Shown here: positions 1 through 8,599 of the stretch, piece by piece | Position numbering within the stretch: position 1 is the stretch's first letter | Layout: every line of letters begins with the position of its first letter | Source of the DNA: Chryseobacterium sp. Leaf180 | GTDB taxonomy: Bacteria > Bacteroidota > Bacteroidia > Flavobacteriales > Weeksellaceae | Assembly: GCF_001424585.1 (NCBI RefSeq) | Contig: NZ_LMPJ01000009.1 | Coordinates: 1-64,000, forward strand | DNA length: 64,000 bases | Direction of reading: 5' to 3' | The notes under the pieces: generated by a model | Told to the model about the DNA's origin: nothing | Database searches by the model: none | Seen by the model: the letters and a program-made list of their open reading frames with translations, nothing else | Made by a program: the position numbers and the translations under genes

Positions 1-366
1 GACGGTTTTATAGATAAAAACATATCGATGCCGGTACTCGCTATTTGGGAATGCGCGATAGGAATTGGTCTTTTAAGTGGGAGATTCATGAAAATAACAC
101 TTTTTTTATTATACCTCCAGATGATCGGTACACTTACACCTTTAATAATTTTCCGAAACGAAACCTGGTCAGGAGTTTTTCTTGTGCCCACACTTTTAGG
201 ACAGTATATTATCAAAAATGTAGTGCTGATTTCTGCGGGCATCGTAATAGGAGCGACTACCAACGGAGGAGCTTTGATTTCAAATCCTAATGTTGCTGTA
301 AAGGCAGTTCATCTACAAACTCTAGGGTCTGGAGTTATACCAACGGTCGCCGATTTCAAATCCTAA
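1..366 (+). CDS. DoxX/YkgB-like membrane protein, 5' end outside window
   Basis: The reading frame is already open at base 1, so the ATG at 28 is internal and the gene's start lies before the window. The visible part has hydrophobic segments around a GTLTPLIIF stretch and a GQYIIKNVVLISAG segment. Both are typical of the C-terminal half of DoxX/YkgB-like small inner-membrane proteins, whose role is poorly defined (some are linked to redox or thiol stress). After the expected end near the GATTNGG segment, the frame runs through a 49-bp repeat and stops inside its second copy. The last 25 or so residues are therefore probably not part of the conserved fold. Family call is moderately sure; function unknown. 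Confidence 0.65.
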   Translation, partial: DGFIDKNISMPVLAIWECAIGIGLLSGRFMKITLFLLYLQMIGTLTPLIIFRNETWSGVFLVPTLLGQYIIKNVVLISAGIVIGATTNGGALISNPNVAVKAVHLQTLGSGVIPTVADFKS

Positions 367-400
367 TGTTGCTGTAAAGGCAGTTCATCTACAAACTCTA
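276..400. repeat. 49-bp direct repeat, two copies (276-324 and 352-400)
   Basis: The 49 bases at 276-324 recur identically at 352-400, separated by 27 bp. Weaker similarity (a shared CCAACGG at 260-266 and 340-346) precedes both copies, so the duplicated unit was about 76 bp. The first copy is read in the DoxX frame without a stop; the second is read in another frame and supplies the stop codon. This looks like a tandem duplication over the end of the gene. Confidence 0.85.
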
Positions 401-990
401 TATTTTAGATACAAACGCCGTTATAATCAAGATCCTAAGTATAAGATTTAGTGTGCCAAACGAATCTGTTATTTCCTACAAAAGGCTATAAGGTTCAATA
501 CTAAAAATATCGTTTTTTAAAACTCAGTTTAATGTTTTGGATTTTTCCAAACCGGAGATATTTAGCATTAATCTTCATCAGAAAAACAAAGCATGAATTT
601 GGCACTTCACTGTCCTGAATTACGAATCCCCGCTTCTTCTGTTAGTGGCTCCCTGTTCTTCTCTACTAATCATTTATAAATGATACAGTATATTCCTGAA
701 TTTCCTTTCGTTGCTCATCATTAGCATTATCGTCCATTTCATTATGGGTCGTATTTGCTTATTTTACTATTTTTATTTTATTTTTTTTAGTTTCCTTTCT
801 ATTCTTTAAAGTGTGAAGCTACGATTAATACTTAAAGTCTCTTCACACTGACTTGTAATTCATCTTAATTTCCGGACGTTTAACAAAGAAGCTGAAGTTC
901 TCACTTCAGCCCTTGCTGCCCTTGCTGCGCTAATTACGTCAAACTGTAAATAGTGATTATCGTACACACTTAAAAAACTTTTGAATTCAT
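401..990. other. Intergenic region, no gene recognised
   Basis: No open frame worth calling lies here. Two inverted repeats are visible: 810-818 with 841-849 (9-bp arms, 22-nt loop), and 891-898 with 903-910 (8-bp arms, 4-nt loop). Short coding-like shreds on the minus strand near 690-760 are interrupted by stops, so this may be decayed sequence. Confidence 0.5.
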
Positions 991-1428
991 CTAATTGATT
1001 TGTAAATGTGTTGAAATGGCAATTCTGTTCCACATGTTAATGGTAATGACCGCCATAATAATACTTTTTATCTGCCCTTCATCAAAATATTGAGTCGCTT
1101 TCTCATACGTCTCGTCGGTAAGACCTTTCATACTGATCAGGGTGATTTCTTCGGTCATCGCCAGAATTATTTTTTCTTCTTCTGTAAATAAATCAGTCTC
1201 TCTCCATGCATTTAGAAGGAACAACCGCTGAGCCGATTCTCCATATTTAAGAGCGTCTTTAGTATGCATATTCAAACAGAATGCACATTGATTAATTTGT
1301 GAAGCCCTGGTTTTAATCAGTTCTTTTTGAATATTATTTAAGGAAGTGGTCTGTAAAGTAGCTTCCAGATTCATCATCGCCTGGTAAGAATCAGAATCTG
1401 CATTTAAAATTTTGATACGTGTACTCAT
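991..1428 (-). CDS. Carboxymuconolactone decarboxylase / AhpD-like family protein
   Basis: The 145-residue protein carries the AhpD-family thiol motif: C48, C51 and H55 in the CxxCxxxH arrangement, within helices typical of the CMD fold. Family members act as alkylhydroperoxidase partners or other redox-active enzymes in the cytoplasm; the substrate here is not known. The length matches the single-domain subfamily. It lies 65 bp downstream of a Crp/Fnr-type regulator on the same strand, a pairing often seen in Bacteroidota, so co-transcription and control by that regulator are likely. Family is sure; the specific reaction is inference. Confidence 0.88.
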   Translation of the reverse strand: MSTRIKILNADSDSYQAMMNLEATLQTTSLNNIQKELIKTRASQINQCAFCLNMHTKDALKYGESAQRLFLLNAWRETDLFTEEEKIILAMTEEITLISMKGLTDETYEKATQYFDEGQIKSIIMAVITINMWNRIAISTHLQIN

Positions 1429-1493
1429 TTTATTTTGTTTTAAAATTACAGTACAAATTTCTCCTATTGAAACCCAAAAAATCTTAAGCTGGT

Positions 1494-2066
1494 TTAAGAT
1501 CGGAGTTTTTTTCTAATTTCGCTGAGATATTCGGGAGTGAAACCTAAGAAAGAAGCAATAAGATATTGGGGTATTCTTTGAATGAACCAGGGATAGAGGG
1601 TACTGAAATTAACATATAATTCTTCCCGGGTCATCTCATATAAATACCGTATTCTGCGTTCGGAGGCTGCATATGCCCGTTGATAGACGATTCTGAAATA
1701 TCGTTCCATAACCGGATGTTTCTGTAATAGCAGCTCCTGCGAGTGAAAATCAATCATCACGAGCGTCGTTTTTTCAACGGCCTGAATATTAAAAGTAGAT
1801 TTCGCCTGTTGTTCAAATGCAAAATTATCAGCCAGCCACCAGTTTTCGATGGCAAATTCTGTCGTTTGCTCCACACCTTTTTCATTCACGAAAAATTTTC
1901 GAAGGCAACCGCTCAGTACGAAATATTTAAATTTACACAATTCACCGTCGGACATCAAATTTTCCCGCTTTTTGACTTCTAACACCTGAAAAAATGCCGA
2001 TACTGAGGCAGACTCTTCATCGCTGATATTGATTAATTTTTTTAAATGGCTTTTAAAAGCGTCCAT
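1494..2066 (-). CDS. Crp/Fnr family transcriptional regulator
   Basis: The 190-residue protein has an N-terminal cyclic-nucleotide-binding-like beta barrel (about residues 10-120), a connecting helix, and a C-terminal helix-turn-helix at about 160-187 (RIPQYLIASFLGF..YLSEIRKKL). No cysteine cluster for an Fe-S centre is seen, so it is not a classical Fnr. It probably binds DNA and controls the AhpD-like gene just downstream on the same strand, possibly in response to oxidative or electrophile stress. The ligand is unknown. Confidence 0.88.
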   Translation of the reverse strand: MDAFKSHLKKLINISDEESASVSAFFQVLEVKKRENLMSDGELCKFKYFVLSGCLRKFFVNEKGVEQTTEFAIENWWLADNFAFEQQAKSTFNIQAVEKTTLVMIDFHSQELLLQKHPVMERYFRIVYQRAYAASERRIRYLYEMTREELYVNFSTLYPWFIQRIPQYLIASFLGFTPEYLSEIRKKLRS

Positions 2067-2535
2067 ATCTATTGATTGAGATTTTTAACTTTTTTATTTC
2101 TTATGGGTCTATAACGCTATTGATAAAACCATGAATCCTTTTAAATCAATCCGTCATACTACGGTCAGAATTTATTTTTCGTCTTTTTCCAACATCACAA
2201 ATAAGATAAACATATTTACCGCTGTTGTTTTTATTATTATCAGGTTGGTGATGGCAAAAACGGGTAAAGCGCCGTTGCTAGACAATATGCAGTTTTCCGG
2301 TGATTATAATATGAAGCGGTTTTTAAATATCGGTCGCATGAAAACATAAACTTTTCTTTAATTTTTTTTTAAAGGCCAAGATCGACTGAAACATTTTACA
2401 AACATAGTGATTGCCGAAAACACAATCTCGTATGTTATCTGCGAAAGAATTATTTTTTGGATACACATTAAAGACTTTCCGCTACACAGCTTATCGATTA
2501 TCAACAGATCTTTGTCGTATTAAAATTATTGAAAA
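2067..2535. other. Intergenic region between divergent genes
   Basis: This 469-bp spacer separates the Crp/Fnr gene (leftward) from the SDR gene (rightward) and should hold both promoters. A 72-codon plus-strand frame at 2131-2349 has no family resemblance and no start context, so I did not call it. No structured RNA or repeat stands out. Confidence 0.4.
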
Positions 2536-3438
2536 ATGAAAGTATTTGTTACAGGAGCAACAGGCTTCATCGGCAGCGCAGTCGTGCAAGAATTACTGGA
2601 AAATGGTCATCAGGTGCTGGGACTCGCAAGGTCAGAAGAATCTGCTGAAAAACTGACTATGCAAGGAGCTTCTGCCCACAGAGGTGACCTTAATGATGTG
2701 CAAAGTTTAAAATCAGGAGCTTCAATCTGTGATGCAGTAATCCACTTGGGATTTGTACACGATTTTTCGAACTTCGCTGAGATGTGCGCTTTAGATCACC
2801 GGGTTATCACTGCAATCGGCAGTGAATTGATCGGAAGCGAAAAACCGTTTTTAATTACTTCCGGAACTGCATTATTTGCAAAAGAGGGAATTACGTATGA
2901 AAAAGTTCGTTCGGTTAATAATCCACATCCGCGTATTGCGACGGAAAAAGCGGCAGATGAAATGGCTGCAGAAAACGTAAAAGTGGCAGTCATACGACTT
3001 TCGCCATCCGTTCATGGTGAAGGGGATTTGATTGGTTTCGTACCGAGTCTAATAAAAATTGCGAGAGAAAAAGGTATGTCGGCGATGATCAGCGACGGCA
3101 ATAATCACTGGCCGGCGGTGCACCGATCAGACGCGGCAAAATTATACCGCTTAGCGCTTGAGCATTCTTTTGTGCCGGGGACGAGATTCCATGCCGTTGC
3201 AGAACAGGGAATTCCATTTAAGGATATTGCCGCTGCAATTGCTCAACAGTTAAGCATTCCCCTGATATCAATTGATCCCGAGGCGGCTGAAGAACATTTC
3301 GGTTGGTTTGCCCATTTTGCCAAATTAAACAATGTGAGTTCCAGTCAAGAAACACAGATAAATTTAGAATGGCATCCGGAAAACCCAACGCTTCTGGAAG
3401 ATTTAAAAGGATCTGTATATTTTCCTCAGAACAAATAA
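2536..3438 (+). CDS. NAD(P)-dependent epimerase/dehydratase (SDR) family oxidoreductase
   Basis: The 300-residue protein begins with a Rossmann nucleotide-binding motif, GATGFIG at residues 7-13, followed by the usual beta-alpha repeats and a GDL acidic turn near residue 50. The classical YxxxK catalytic pair is not obvious where expected (the LITSGTA region lacks it), so it belongs with atypical extended SDRs whose substrates vary. It is followed 39 bp later by an AraC-type regulator on the same strand, which probably controls it. Reaction and substrate cannot be read from the sequence. Confidence 0.88.
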   Translation: MKVFVTGATGFIGSAVVQELLENGHQVLGLARSEESAEKLTMQGASAHRGDLNDVQSLKSGASICDAVIHLGFVHDFSNFAEMCALDHRVITAIGSELIGSEKPFLITSGTALFAKEGITYEKVRSVNNPHPRIATEKAADEMAAENVKVAVIRLSPSVHGEGDLIGFVPSLIKIAREKGMSAMISDGNNHWPAVHRSDAAKLYRLALEHSFVPGTRFHAVAEQGIPFKDIAAAIAQQLSIPLISIDPEAAEEHFGWFAHFAKLNNVSSSQETQINLEWHPENPTLLEDLKGSVYFPQNK

Positions 3439-3477
3439 TTTATATTTATTGTCTTATTAACCTTTAAAATTAAATCG

Positions 3478-4395
3478 ATGCCTGACAATAAACCTATCCG
3501 ATTAAAAACGATTTCTGAATTTCATAAATTAAGGGGTTTGCCCATGCCCAAACATCCTTTAATCAGCGTTATTAATTTTGAGGATATGGCAACTACTTCA
3601 ATAACAGGAAAGCAGGATTTAATTTTTGATTTCTATACCGTTTCTGTTAAACGGGACATGAGTTACCGGTACAGATACGGGCAGCAGGACTACGATTTTG
3701 ATGAAGGAATACTGTTTTGCATGGCTCCACATCAGATCTTAAGCGTTATAAGAGAAGAGAATGGGAAAAATCCATCCGGATGGATGCTTATGATTCATCC
3801 GGATTTTCTTTATGATACATCACTGCTTTCCAAAATTGCACAATATGAGTTTTTTGGTTATTCGGTAAATGAGGCGCTCTTTTTATCACAAGACGAGGAA
3901 GATAAAATCGGGCAGATTATAGAAAACATCAAACAGGAGTATCAGACCAATATTGATAATTTCAGTCAGAAGATCATTATATCTCAAATAGAAACGCTTT
4001 TAAATTATTCAGAACGTTTTTATCAGCGCCAGTTTATTACCCGTCATAAGACGCATCACCAGTTTTTGGAAAAGCTTGAACGGTGCTTAAATGAATATTT
4101 TGCAGGTGAAGAAATTTTAAAAAGCGGATTGCCAACTGTTCAGTATCTATCGGACGTTCTAAAAATGTCGCCACAATATATGCGAAGTCTTTTAAAGTCG
4201 GTTACCGGACAAACCACACAGCAGGTAATTCATGAGAAACTGATTCAGAAAGCCAAAGAAAAGCTTTCCATAACCGATTTATCGGTGAGCGAAATTGCTT
4301 ACGAACTGGGTTTTGAGCATTCGCAGTCTTTCAATAAATTATTTAAAGCAAAAACACAGCTGTCGCCATTAGAATTCAGAAAGTCTTTCAATTAG
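3478..4395 (+). CDS. AraC family transcriptional regulator
   Basis: The protein has 305 residues. The N-terminal 190 or so form a cupin-like sensing part, and the C-terminal 90 hold the two helix-turn-helix units of the AraC/XylS family (VQYLSDVLKMSPQYMRSLL, then SVSEIAYELGFEHSQSFNKLFK). The GFEHSQSFNKLFK segment is the family signature of the second recognition helix. It lies directly downstream of the SDR gene on the same strand, suggesting local control. The inducer is unknown. Confidence 0.92.
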   Translation: MPDNKPIRLKTISEFHKLRGLPMPKHPLISVINFEDMATTSITGKQDLIFDFYTVSVKRDMSYRYRYGQQDYDFDEGILFCMAPHQILSVIREENGKNPSGWMLMIHPDFLYDTSLLSKIAQYEFFGYSVNEALFLSQDEEDKIGQIIENIKQEYQTNIDNFSQKIIISQIETLLNYSERFYQRQFITRHKTHHQFLEKLERCLNEYFAGEEILKSGLPTVQYLSDVLKMSPQYMRSLLKSVTGQTTQQVIHEKLIQKAKEKLSITDLSVSEIAYELGFEHSQSFNKLFKAKTQLSPLEFRKSFN

Positions 4396-4653
4396 GAATG
4401 ATCAAATTGCTTTAATAAACCGGTGAATAATAAATAAAAATGCCGGAATACTCAATTGATGCGTTTACCGTAAAAGTAGGTAAAAGGAAGCGCTCTAATA
4501 ATTAAAGTTGCAGATAAATTGTTTTGATAGGTGAGAAAACCATTTCTCATCCTCAAAACTTTACAGATCTTCGTGCATATATTTTCACTTACCCATTCTT
4601 TTCATTCTTGAATTTTTTTGACAAACCTTTCGCAGAAGTTTGTGTTGAAAAGA

Positions 4654-5136
4654 TTATTTGTTTAGCATAGGATTCATCTGTGTAACCTGCATCGAAACAA
4701 TTTTCCACGATTCTGCTTCTTTTTGAAATACTGCAGACACAATTTTTTTGTCAACACTCCCTTTTTTGACCGTTGCACCCGGCACCTGATAGTCTTCCTT
4801 AGCCGTCAAGGTTTCATTTACGTAAACAATGGCTGTTTTGTCGTTTACTGATTTTATGCTGATTACCTCAAATTTTACTGAGGTCGGTTTGATGCAGCAA
4901 TCGTTAATATATGAAAACTGTTCCCTGATCATTTTTTTTCCCTCCCAAACGGATCCTAAAAAATTGATCAGAATACCATCCTCTGAAAATGCCTCTGTAA
5001 ATGATTGCATATCATTTCTGTTCCAGTCGGTTTCCTGCTGTTTGATTATTTTTGATAATTCTCCCGTCTTATCCTGTGCAGAAACTTGTGCTACTGCAAA
5101 GACAGTTAAAAAAAGTAAAAAAAGATGTCTTATCAT
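4654..5136 (-). CDS. Secreted DUF4440 / SnoaL-like (NTF2 fold) protein
   Basis: A signal peptide is clear: a basic MIRH start, a hydrophobic core, and a VSAQ cleavage region near residue 20. The remaining 140 residues match the small cone-shaped NTF2-like fold of YybH/DUF4440 proteins, with the typical WNRNDMQSFTEAFSEDG helix and late strands IVSAVFQKEAESWKIVSMQ. Such proteins bind small ligands or assist other enzymes; no catalytic residues are assigned. It stands alone, with gaps on both sides. Likely periplasmic, function unknown. Confidence 0.78.
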   Translation of the reverse strand: MIRHLFLLFLTVFAVAQVSAQDKTGELSKIIKQQETDWNRNDMQSFTEAFSEDGILINFLGSVWEGKKMIREQFSYINDCCIKPTSVKFEVISIKSVNDKTAIVYVNETLTAKEDYQVPGATVKKGSVDKKIVSAVFQKEAESWKIVSMQVTQMNPMLNK

Positions 5137-5250
5137 TTTAAAGTTTTAAAAGTTATTTTAGTAATTGATGCATCCGTCAAATATGCGACATTAAAATTAT
5201 TTTAGTGGTCATTATTAGATTTGCCACGGAACATTGACTAATAACGGTTA

Positions 5251-6189
5251 CTAAAATTTTTCAAATGATTTTAGATTGCATTGCAAACCTTGATCCCAGT
5301 TTCCTGTTACTGAGGCTGCCTGGAATGTAGATTCCAGAAAACTGAGTAAATGCTTTTCCGGTTCTTCATTACTCTGTACCGCTTTGTACGGTAATAAAAA
5401 CTCACCCAGATCTTTGCTGAAAAATGCTTCTTTTGGCAAAACTTCATAATCTGCAAAACCATCCGGCGCGGGATAAACATAAGAGTAAAAAAATGCTTCC
5501 GGAAAATCTTTGCTTCCTGCCCAAAAGCCGCAGCTGCTCACTTCGTGGCTATAGGCTTCCTGCATTACTAATTGAGGCATATTCGGGATTACGCTTTCAA
5601 TTTTTGGTGCTGGTTTGCCTGAAAATCTGCTTACTGCAAGATCAAAAGCACCCCAAAAAAAATGCACAGGGCTAACTTTTCCGGTAAAACCAGATCGGAA
5701 ACGTGTGAAAACTTCATGAATCTTAATTAAAGCTTTCCAGTATTTTTGAATTTCTTCCTCATTATATTCCCTTTCCTGCTGATCCTGATCAAATGGAATT
5801 GCTTCCTGAAGTTCATTTGGTTTAGCAAAGATTTCGACTTCAATTTCCAGAGAACGTAAAATCCCAAATAAAGCCTGGTAAAAATCCGCAATGCTTCCTG
5901 ACTGAAGTTTTATGCGTTCTACCTGTCCATTACTGGTGGTAATATTTAATTCATGAGAGATAAAATTCAGTACCATTTCAAAAATTCCAAACTTATAAGG
6001 AATGCTGCCAGTCGTTAAACCACTGGAAGAAACATACAATGTCACATGCCACGAATGGTTGATCCAGGGCGTTTTTTTCATTCTTATTTTCCCAATGATC
6101 TGAGTCCACAACTGCACGGTATTTAAGGTATTCTCAAGTTTATAAAAATCCAGTGCAGGCCATTTACTGTTGTTTAAAATAGGTTCCAT
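5251..6189 (-). CDS. DUF5996 family protein
   Basis: The 312-residue soluble protein starts NNSKWPALDFYKLENTLNTVQLWTQ-type and contains the WINHSWHVTLYVSSSGLTTG and VHFFWGAFDLAVSRFSG segments that mark DUF5996. There is no signal peptide or membrane helix, so it is cytoplasmic. The biochemical role of the family is not established. It is flanked by unrelated single genes and appears monocistronic. Confidence 0.85.
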   Translation of the reverse strand: MEPILNNSKWPALDFYKLENTLNTVQLWTQIIGKIRMKKTPWINHSWHVTLYVSSSGLTTGSIPYKFGIFEMVLNFISHELNITTSNGQVERIKLQSGSIADFYQALFGILRSLEIEVEIFAKPNELQEAIPFDQDQQEREYNEEEIQKYWKALIKIHEVFTRFRSGFTGKVSPVHFFWGAFDLAVSRFSGKPAPKIESVIPNMPQLVMQEAYSHEVSSCGFWAGSKDFPEAFFYSYVYPAPDGFADYEVLPKEAFFSKDLGEFLLPYKAVQSNEEPEKHLLSFLESTFQAASVTGNWDQGLQCNLKSFEKF

Positions 6190-6439
6190 GTAATCTTAAT
6201 TTTATATTGCGTTATTTTTGAAGTTCAAGATTTGGGACTAAAAATTCCTTTTAAGAAATAATAAAAATTGATATCCCGGCAGTCAAAAATATTGTTGTTA
6301 ATATTTTCTGAATCGACTCTTTGTTTAGCAACAAATCAACTTTAAGACTTTACCAATCATTGACCAGTAATTTTATCTTTTTAATGTTCTAAAAGTTATT
6401 GATTTTTGTTCTGACAATTCCTCTTCTATTTTAGCTACA

Positions 6440-6703
6440 TTAGCTTAAATCGTCTAATTCCAAATCTGACATTTTGATCCATAAAGAATTTTTGACAGGA
6501 TTATGATTTTCAACCCCAAATTCATTCAGATTTTTATCGAATATGACTAAAACTCTTCCGTCAATAATTTCGGTTTGGCCTATAACTTTTCCTTTTTCTC
6601 CAATTAATTTCCAATAATTTTCTCTGTCTTCAACTTTCTCTACAGATTTTAATGTCCCTAAAAAACTTTTTATTTTAACTGGTGTATTTTTTCCAAATCG
6701 CAT
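6440..6703 (-). CDS. Small hypothetical protein (87 aa)
   Basis: A compact 87-residue protein, mostly beta in appearance: MRFGKNTPVKIKSFLGTLKS, then GEKGKVIGQTEIIDGRVLVIF and a C-terminal WIKMSDLELDDL. The pattern of short strands around a glycine turn suggests a small barrel (KOW- or SH3-like), but I recognise no named family. It sits beside the GNAT gene in a stretch that looks acquired. Coding is supported by sensible composition and a clean ATG start. Confidence 0.6.
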   Translation of the reverse strand: MRFGKNTPVKIKSFLGTLKSVEKVEDRENYWKLIGEKGKVIGQTEIIDGRVLVIFDKNLNEFGVENHNPVKNSLWIKMSDLELDDLS

Positions 6704-6830
6704 TCGGTGTGATTGTTTTATCAGGAACTGCCAAATTTAATCTTTGCGTCAATACAACCTATCTGAAATTCGCAAAAGATAAAACTTTCGGCTACCACTA
6801 TTCCCTGTCTATTGCAAGAGCTGTTAGTTG

Positions 6831-7373
6831 CTACGGTTCCTGTCGTTGGTTTTTTGTCAGTTTTAGTTTCATCATAATGTCGGTCTGTTCGTCATTGCCT
6901 AGTTTGAAAATGTGTTTGTCAAACTCCACGAAACCGTCTTTCCTGTAGAAATTAATTGCTCTCGGATTTTCTTCCCAAACGCCCAACCAAATATAGTCGG
7001 CATTCTTATCTCCTGCAATTGTGATTGCTTTGTCATAAAGCATTTGTCCAACAGCTTTTCCGTGAAATTCTTTAAGCACATAAATTCTTTCAATTTCTAA
7101 TGCTTTGTCGTCTTGCAACTCTGTCTGTGACTGTCCAAAGTTTACTTTTAAATAACCAATTACGCTGTTATCAAGTGTGGCAAAATAAAATTCAGTGTTC
7201 TTATCGTTAAGTTCAGAAGTCAACTTACCTACTGTAAAACCTTCGTTCAGATATTTTTTCATATTCTCTTCGGTGTTGCCTGCTGAAAATGTTTCTAAAA
7301 AGGTCTGTCGGCCAATATGTTGTAATTGATCAATGTCATTTACGGTTGCTTTTATAATTTCAATGTTGCTCAT
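6831..7373 (-). CDS. GNAT family N-acetyltransferase
   Basis: The 180-residue protein fits the GNAT fold. Motif A lies at residues 91-115 (IERIYVLKEFHGKAVGQMLYDKA) and forms the acetyl-CoA pyrophosphate loop. Motif B lies at about 131-150 (GVWEENPRAINFYRKDGF). The sequence resembles PaiA/spermidine-type acetyltransferases, but the acceptor cannot be named. It is cytoplasmic. The flanking spacers carry hairpins near conserved-looking GCTAA/TTAGC blocks, hinting that this gene was acquired as a unit. Confidence 0.88.
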   Translation of the reverse strand: MSNIEIIKATVNDIDQLQHIGRQTFLETFSAGNTEENMKKYLNEGFTVGKLTSELNDKNTEFYFATLDNSVIGYLKVNFGQSQTELQDDKALEIERIYVLKEFHGKAVGQMLYDKAITIAGDKNADYIWLGVWEENPRAINFYRKDGFVEFDKHIFKLGNDEQTDIMMKLKLTKNQRQEP

Positions 7374-7801
7374 TTTGTAAACTTAATTATTGTCAGCCCG
7401 ATACGTTTACTACTTTCGGGTCGAACTGTTTCTCCTATCGTCAACTAGTTATTCAGTATCAAATTTTACTCTCGTTACTGCTAGCAATGCTGGTGTGATA
7501 CCGTTCTGCCAAACATCCAGGTTGGGTTATTCGTTTCGGGTTAACCGGCATTTTTTTTCGATATTTCTGCGCGATTTTAAAAGCAATGACCGCTAACGTT
7601 CCGGCACTTGACTTAGCGAGGTTAGAATATAAAGATGCGAGATATTTAGGTTAAACACAAATTTTCAAATACAAAATCAACTATAAATTCAGCTTAATCC
7701 CCAATCTGGCTAAATTAAATCAGTCAGCCTAACCATTTGATTCCAGAAAGTTTTTTACATTCCCATCTAAAAATTGATAAATTTGCAAAAACTATATTTT
7801 A
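7374..7801. other. Intergenic region with a hairpin; promoter for the next gene
   Basis: This 428-bp spacer between divergent genes has no supported gene. It contains the inverted repeat CGCTAA (7591-7596) with TTAGCG (7613-7618). Its right end carries the -7 box described for the hydrolase operon. Confidence 0.5.
7778..7785 (+). promoter_or_regulatory. Predicted -7 promoter box for the hydrolase-kinase operon
   Basis: TAAATTTG matches the Bacteroidota -7 consensus TAnnTTTG. It lies 16 nt before the ATG at 7802, giving a very short leader. No TTG is found 18 nt upstream, so the -33 side is weak and an activator may be needed. Confidence 0.5.
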
Positions 7802-8599
7802 ATGAATATCCTTAAGAGGAATAACGTCACAATAAGCGGAAAGGGTGAAAATGTTATATTTTTTGCTCATGGTTTTGGCTGTGATCAAAATATGTGGCGT
7901 TATGTTTCCCCTGCATTTGAGGATCATTATACAACTGTTCTTTTCGATCATGTAGGCGCAGGAAACTCAGATCTTTCTTCATATTCATTTGAAAAATATA
8001 GTCAGCTTGAAGGCTATGCTGAAGATATTGTTGAAATTGCAAGAGAATTAAAAATTTCCAACGCAGTTTTTGTTGGACATTCTGTAAGTTCAATAATGGG
8101 TATTATTGCTGCAAAAAGGGCTCCTGAACTGTTCAAAAAATTAGTTTTGGTATCACCTTCACCGTCATATATCAATGAAGATGATTATGTAGGTGGTTTC
8201 AGCAGGTCAGAAATTGATGAGCTCCTTGATTCCTTAAACGACAACCATCTAGGATGGTCAGCAACAATGGCTCCTGTAATTATGGGAAATCCTGACAGAC
8301 CGGAATTCGGAAAAGAATTAACAAACAGCTTTTGTAAAACTGATCCTGAAATCGCTAAACATTTTGCACGCACTACTTTTTTAACAGATAAGCGGGATAT
8401 TTTGGGTGATCTGAAAGTTCCTGTTCTGATCCTTCAATGTAGTAATGATGTCATTGCCCCGGTAGAAGTTGGTCATTATATGCACAGGCAGATGGAAGGA
8501 AGTCAATTGGTCATTATGAATGCAACTGGGCATTGCCCTAATCTCAGTGCTCCCCAAGAGACAATTGAAGCAATAAGTGTTTTTTTAAATGACTGGTAG
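7802..8599 (+). CDS. RsbQ-like alpha/beta hydrolase
   Basis: The 265-residue protein follows RsbQ closely in plan: HGFGCDQ oxyanion region near residue 24, nucleophile elbow GHSVS with S94, acid D216 (CSNDVIAP) and histidine H244 (TGHCPNLSAP). There is no signal peptide. In Bacillus, RsbQ makes or handles a small hydrophobic ligand sensed by the PAS domain of RsbP. Here the next gene overlaps by 11 bp and encodes a PAS-domain histidine kinase, so the same enzyme-PAS sensing pair is inferred with a kinase output. The substrate is unknown. Confidence 0.9.
   Translation: MNILKRNNVTISGKGENVIFFAHGFGCDQNMWRYVSPAFEDHYTTVLFDHVGAGNSDLSSYSFEKYSQLEGYAEDIVEIARELKISNAVFVGHSVSSIMGIIAAKRAPELFKKLVLVSPSPSYINEDDYVGGFSRSEIDELLDSLNDNHLGWSATMAPVIMGNPDRPEFGKELTNSFCKTDPEIAKHFARTTFLTDKRDILGDLKVPVLILQCSNDVIAPVEVGHYMHRQMEGSQLVIMNATGHCPNLSAPQETIEAISVFLNDW

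Noticed and set aside
2131..2349. 72-codon plus-strand frame in the spacer before the SDR gene
   Set aside because: No family features, low-complexity AT-rich sequence, no promoter context.
6682..6948. 88-codon plus-strand frame
   Set aside because: Antisense to the GNAT gene's 3' end, no family; GNAT motifs are clear on the other strand.
7591..7618. Integron attC site
   Set aside because: The hairpin lacks the GTTRRRY core and no integron integrase is near.
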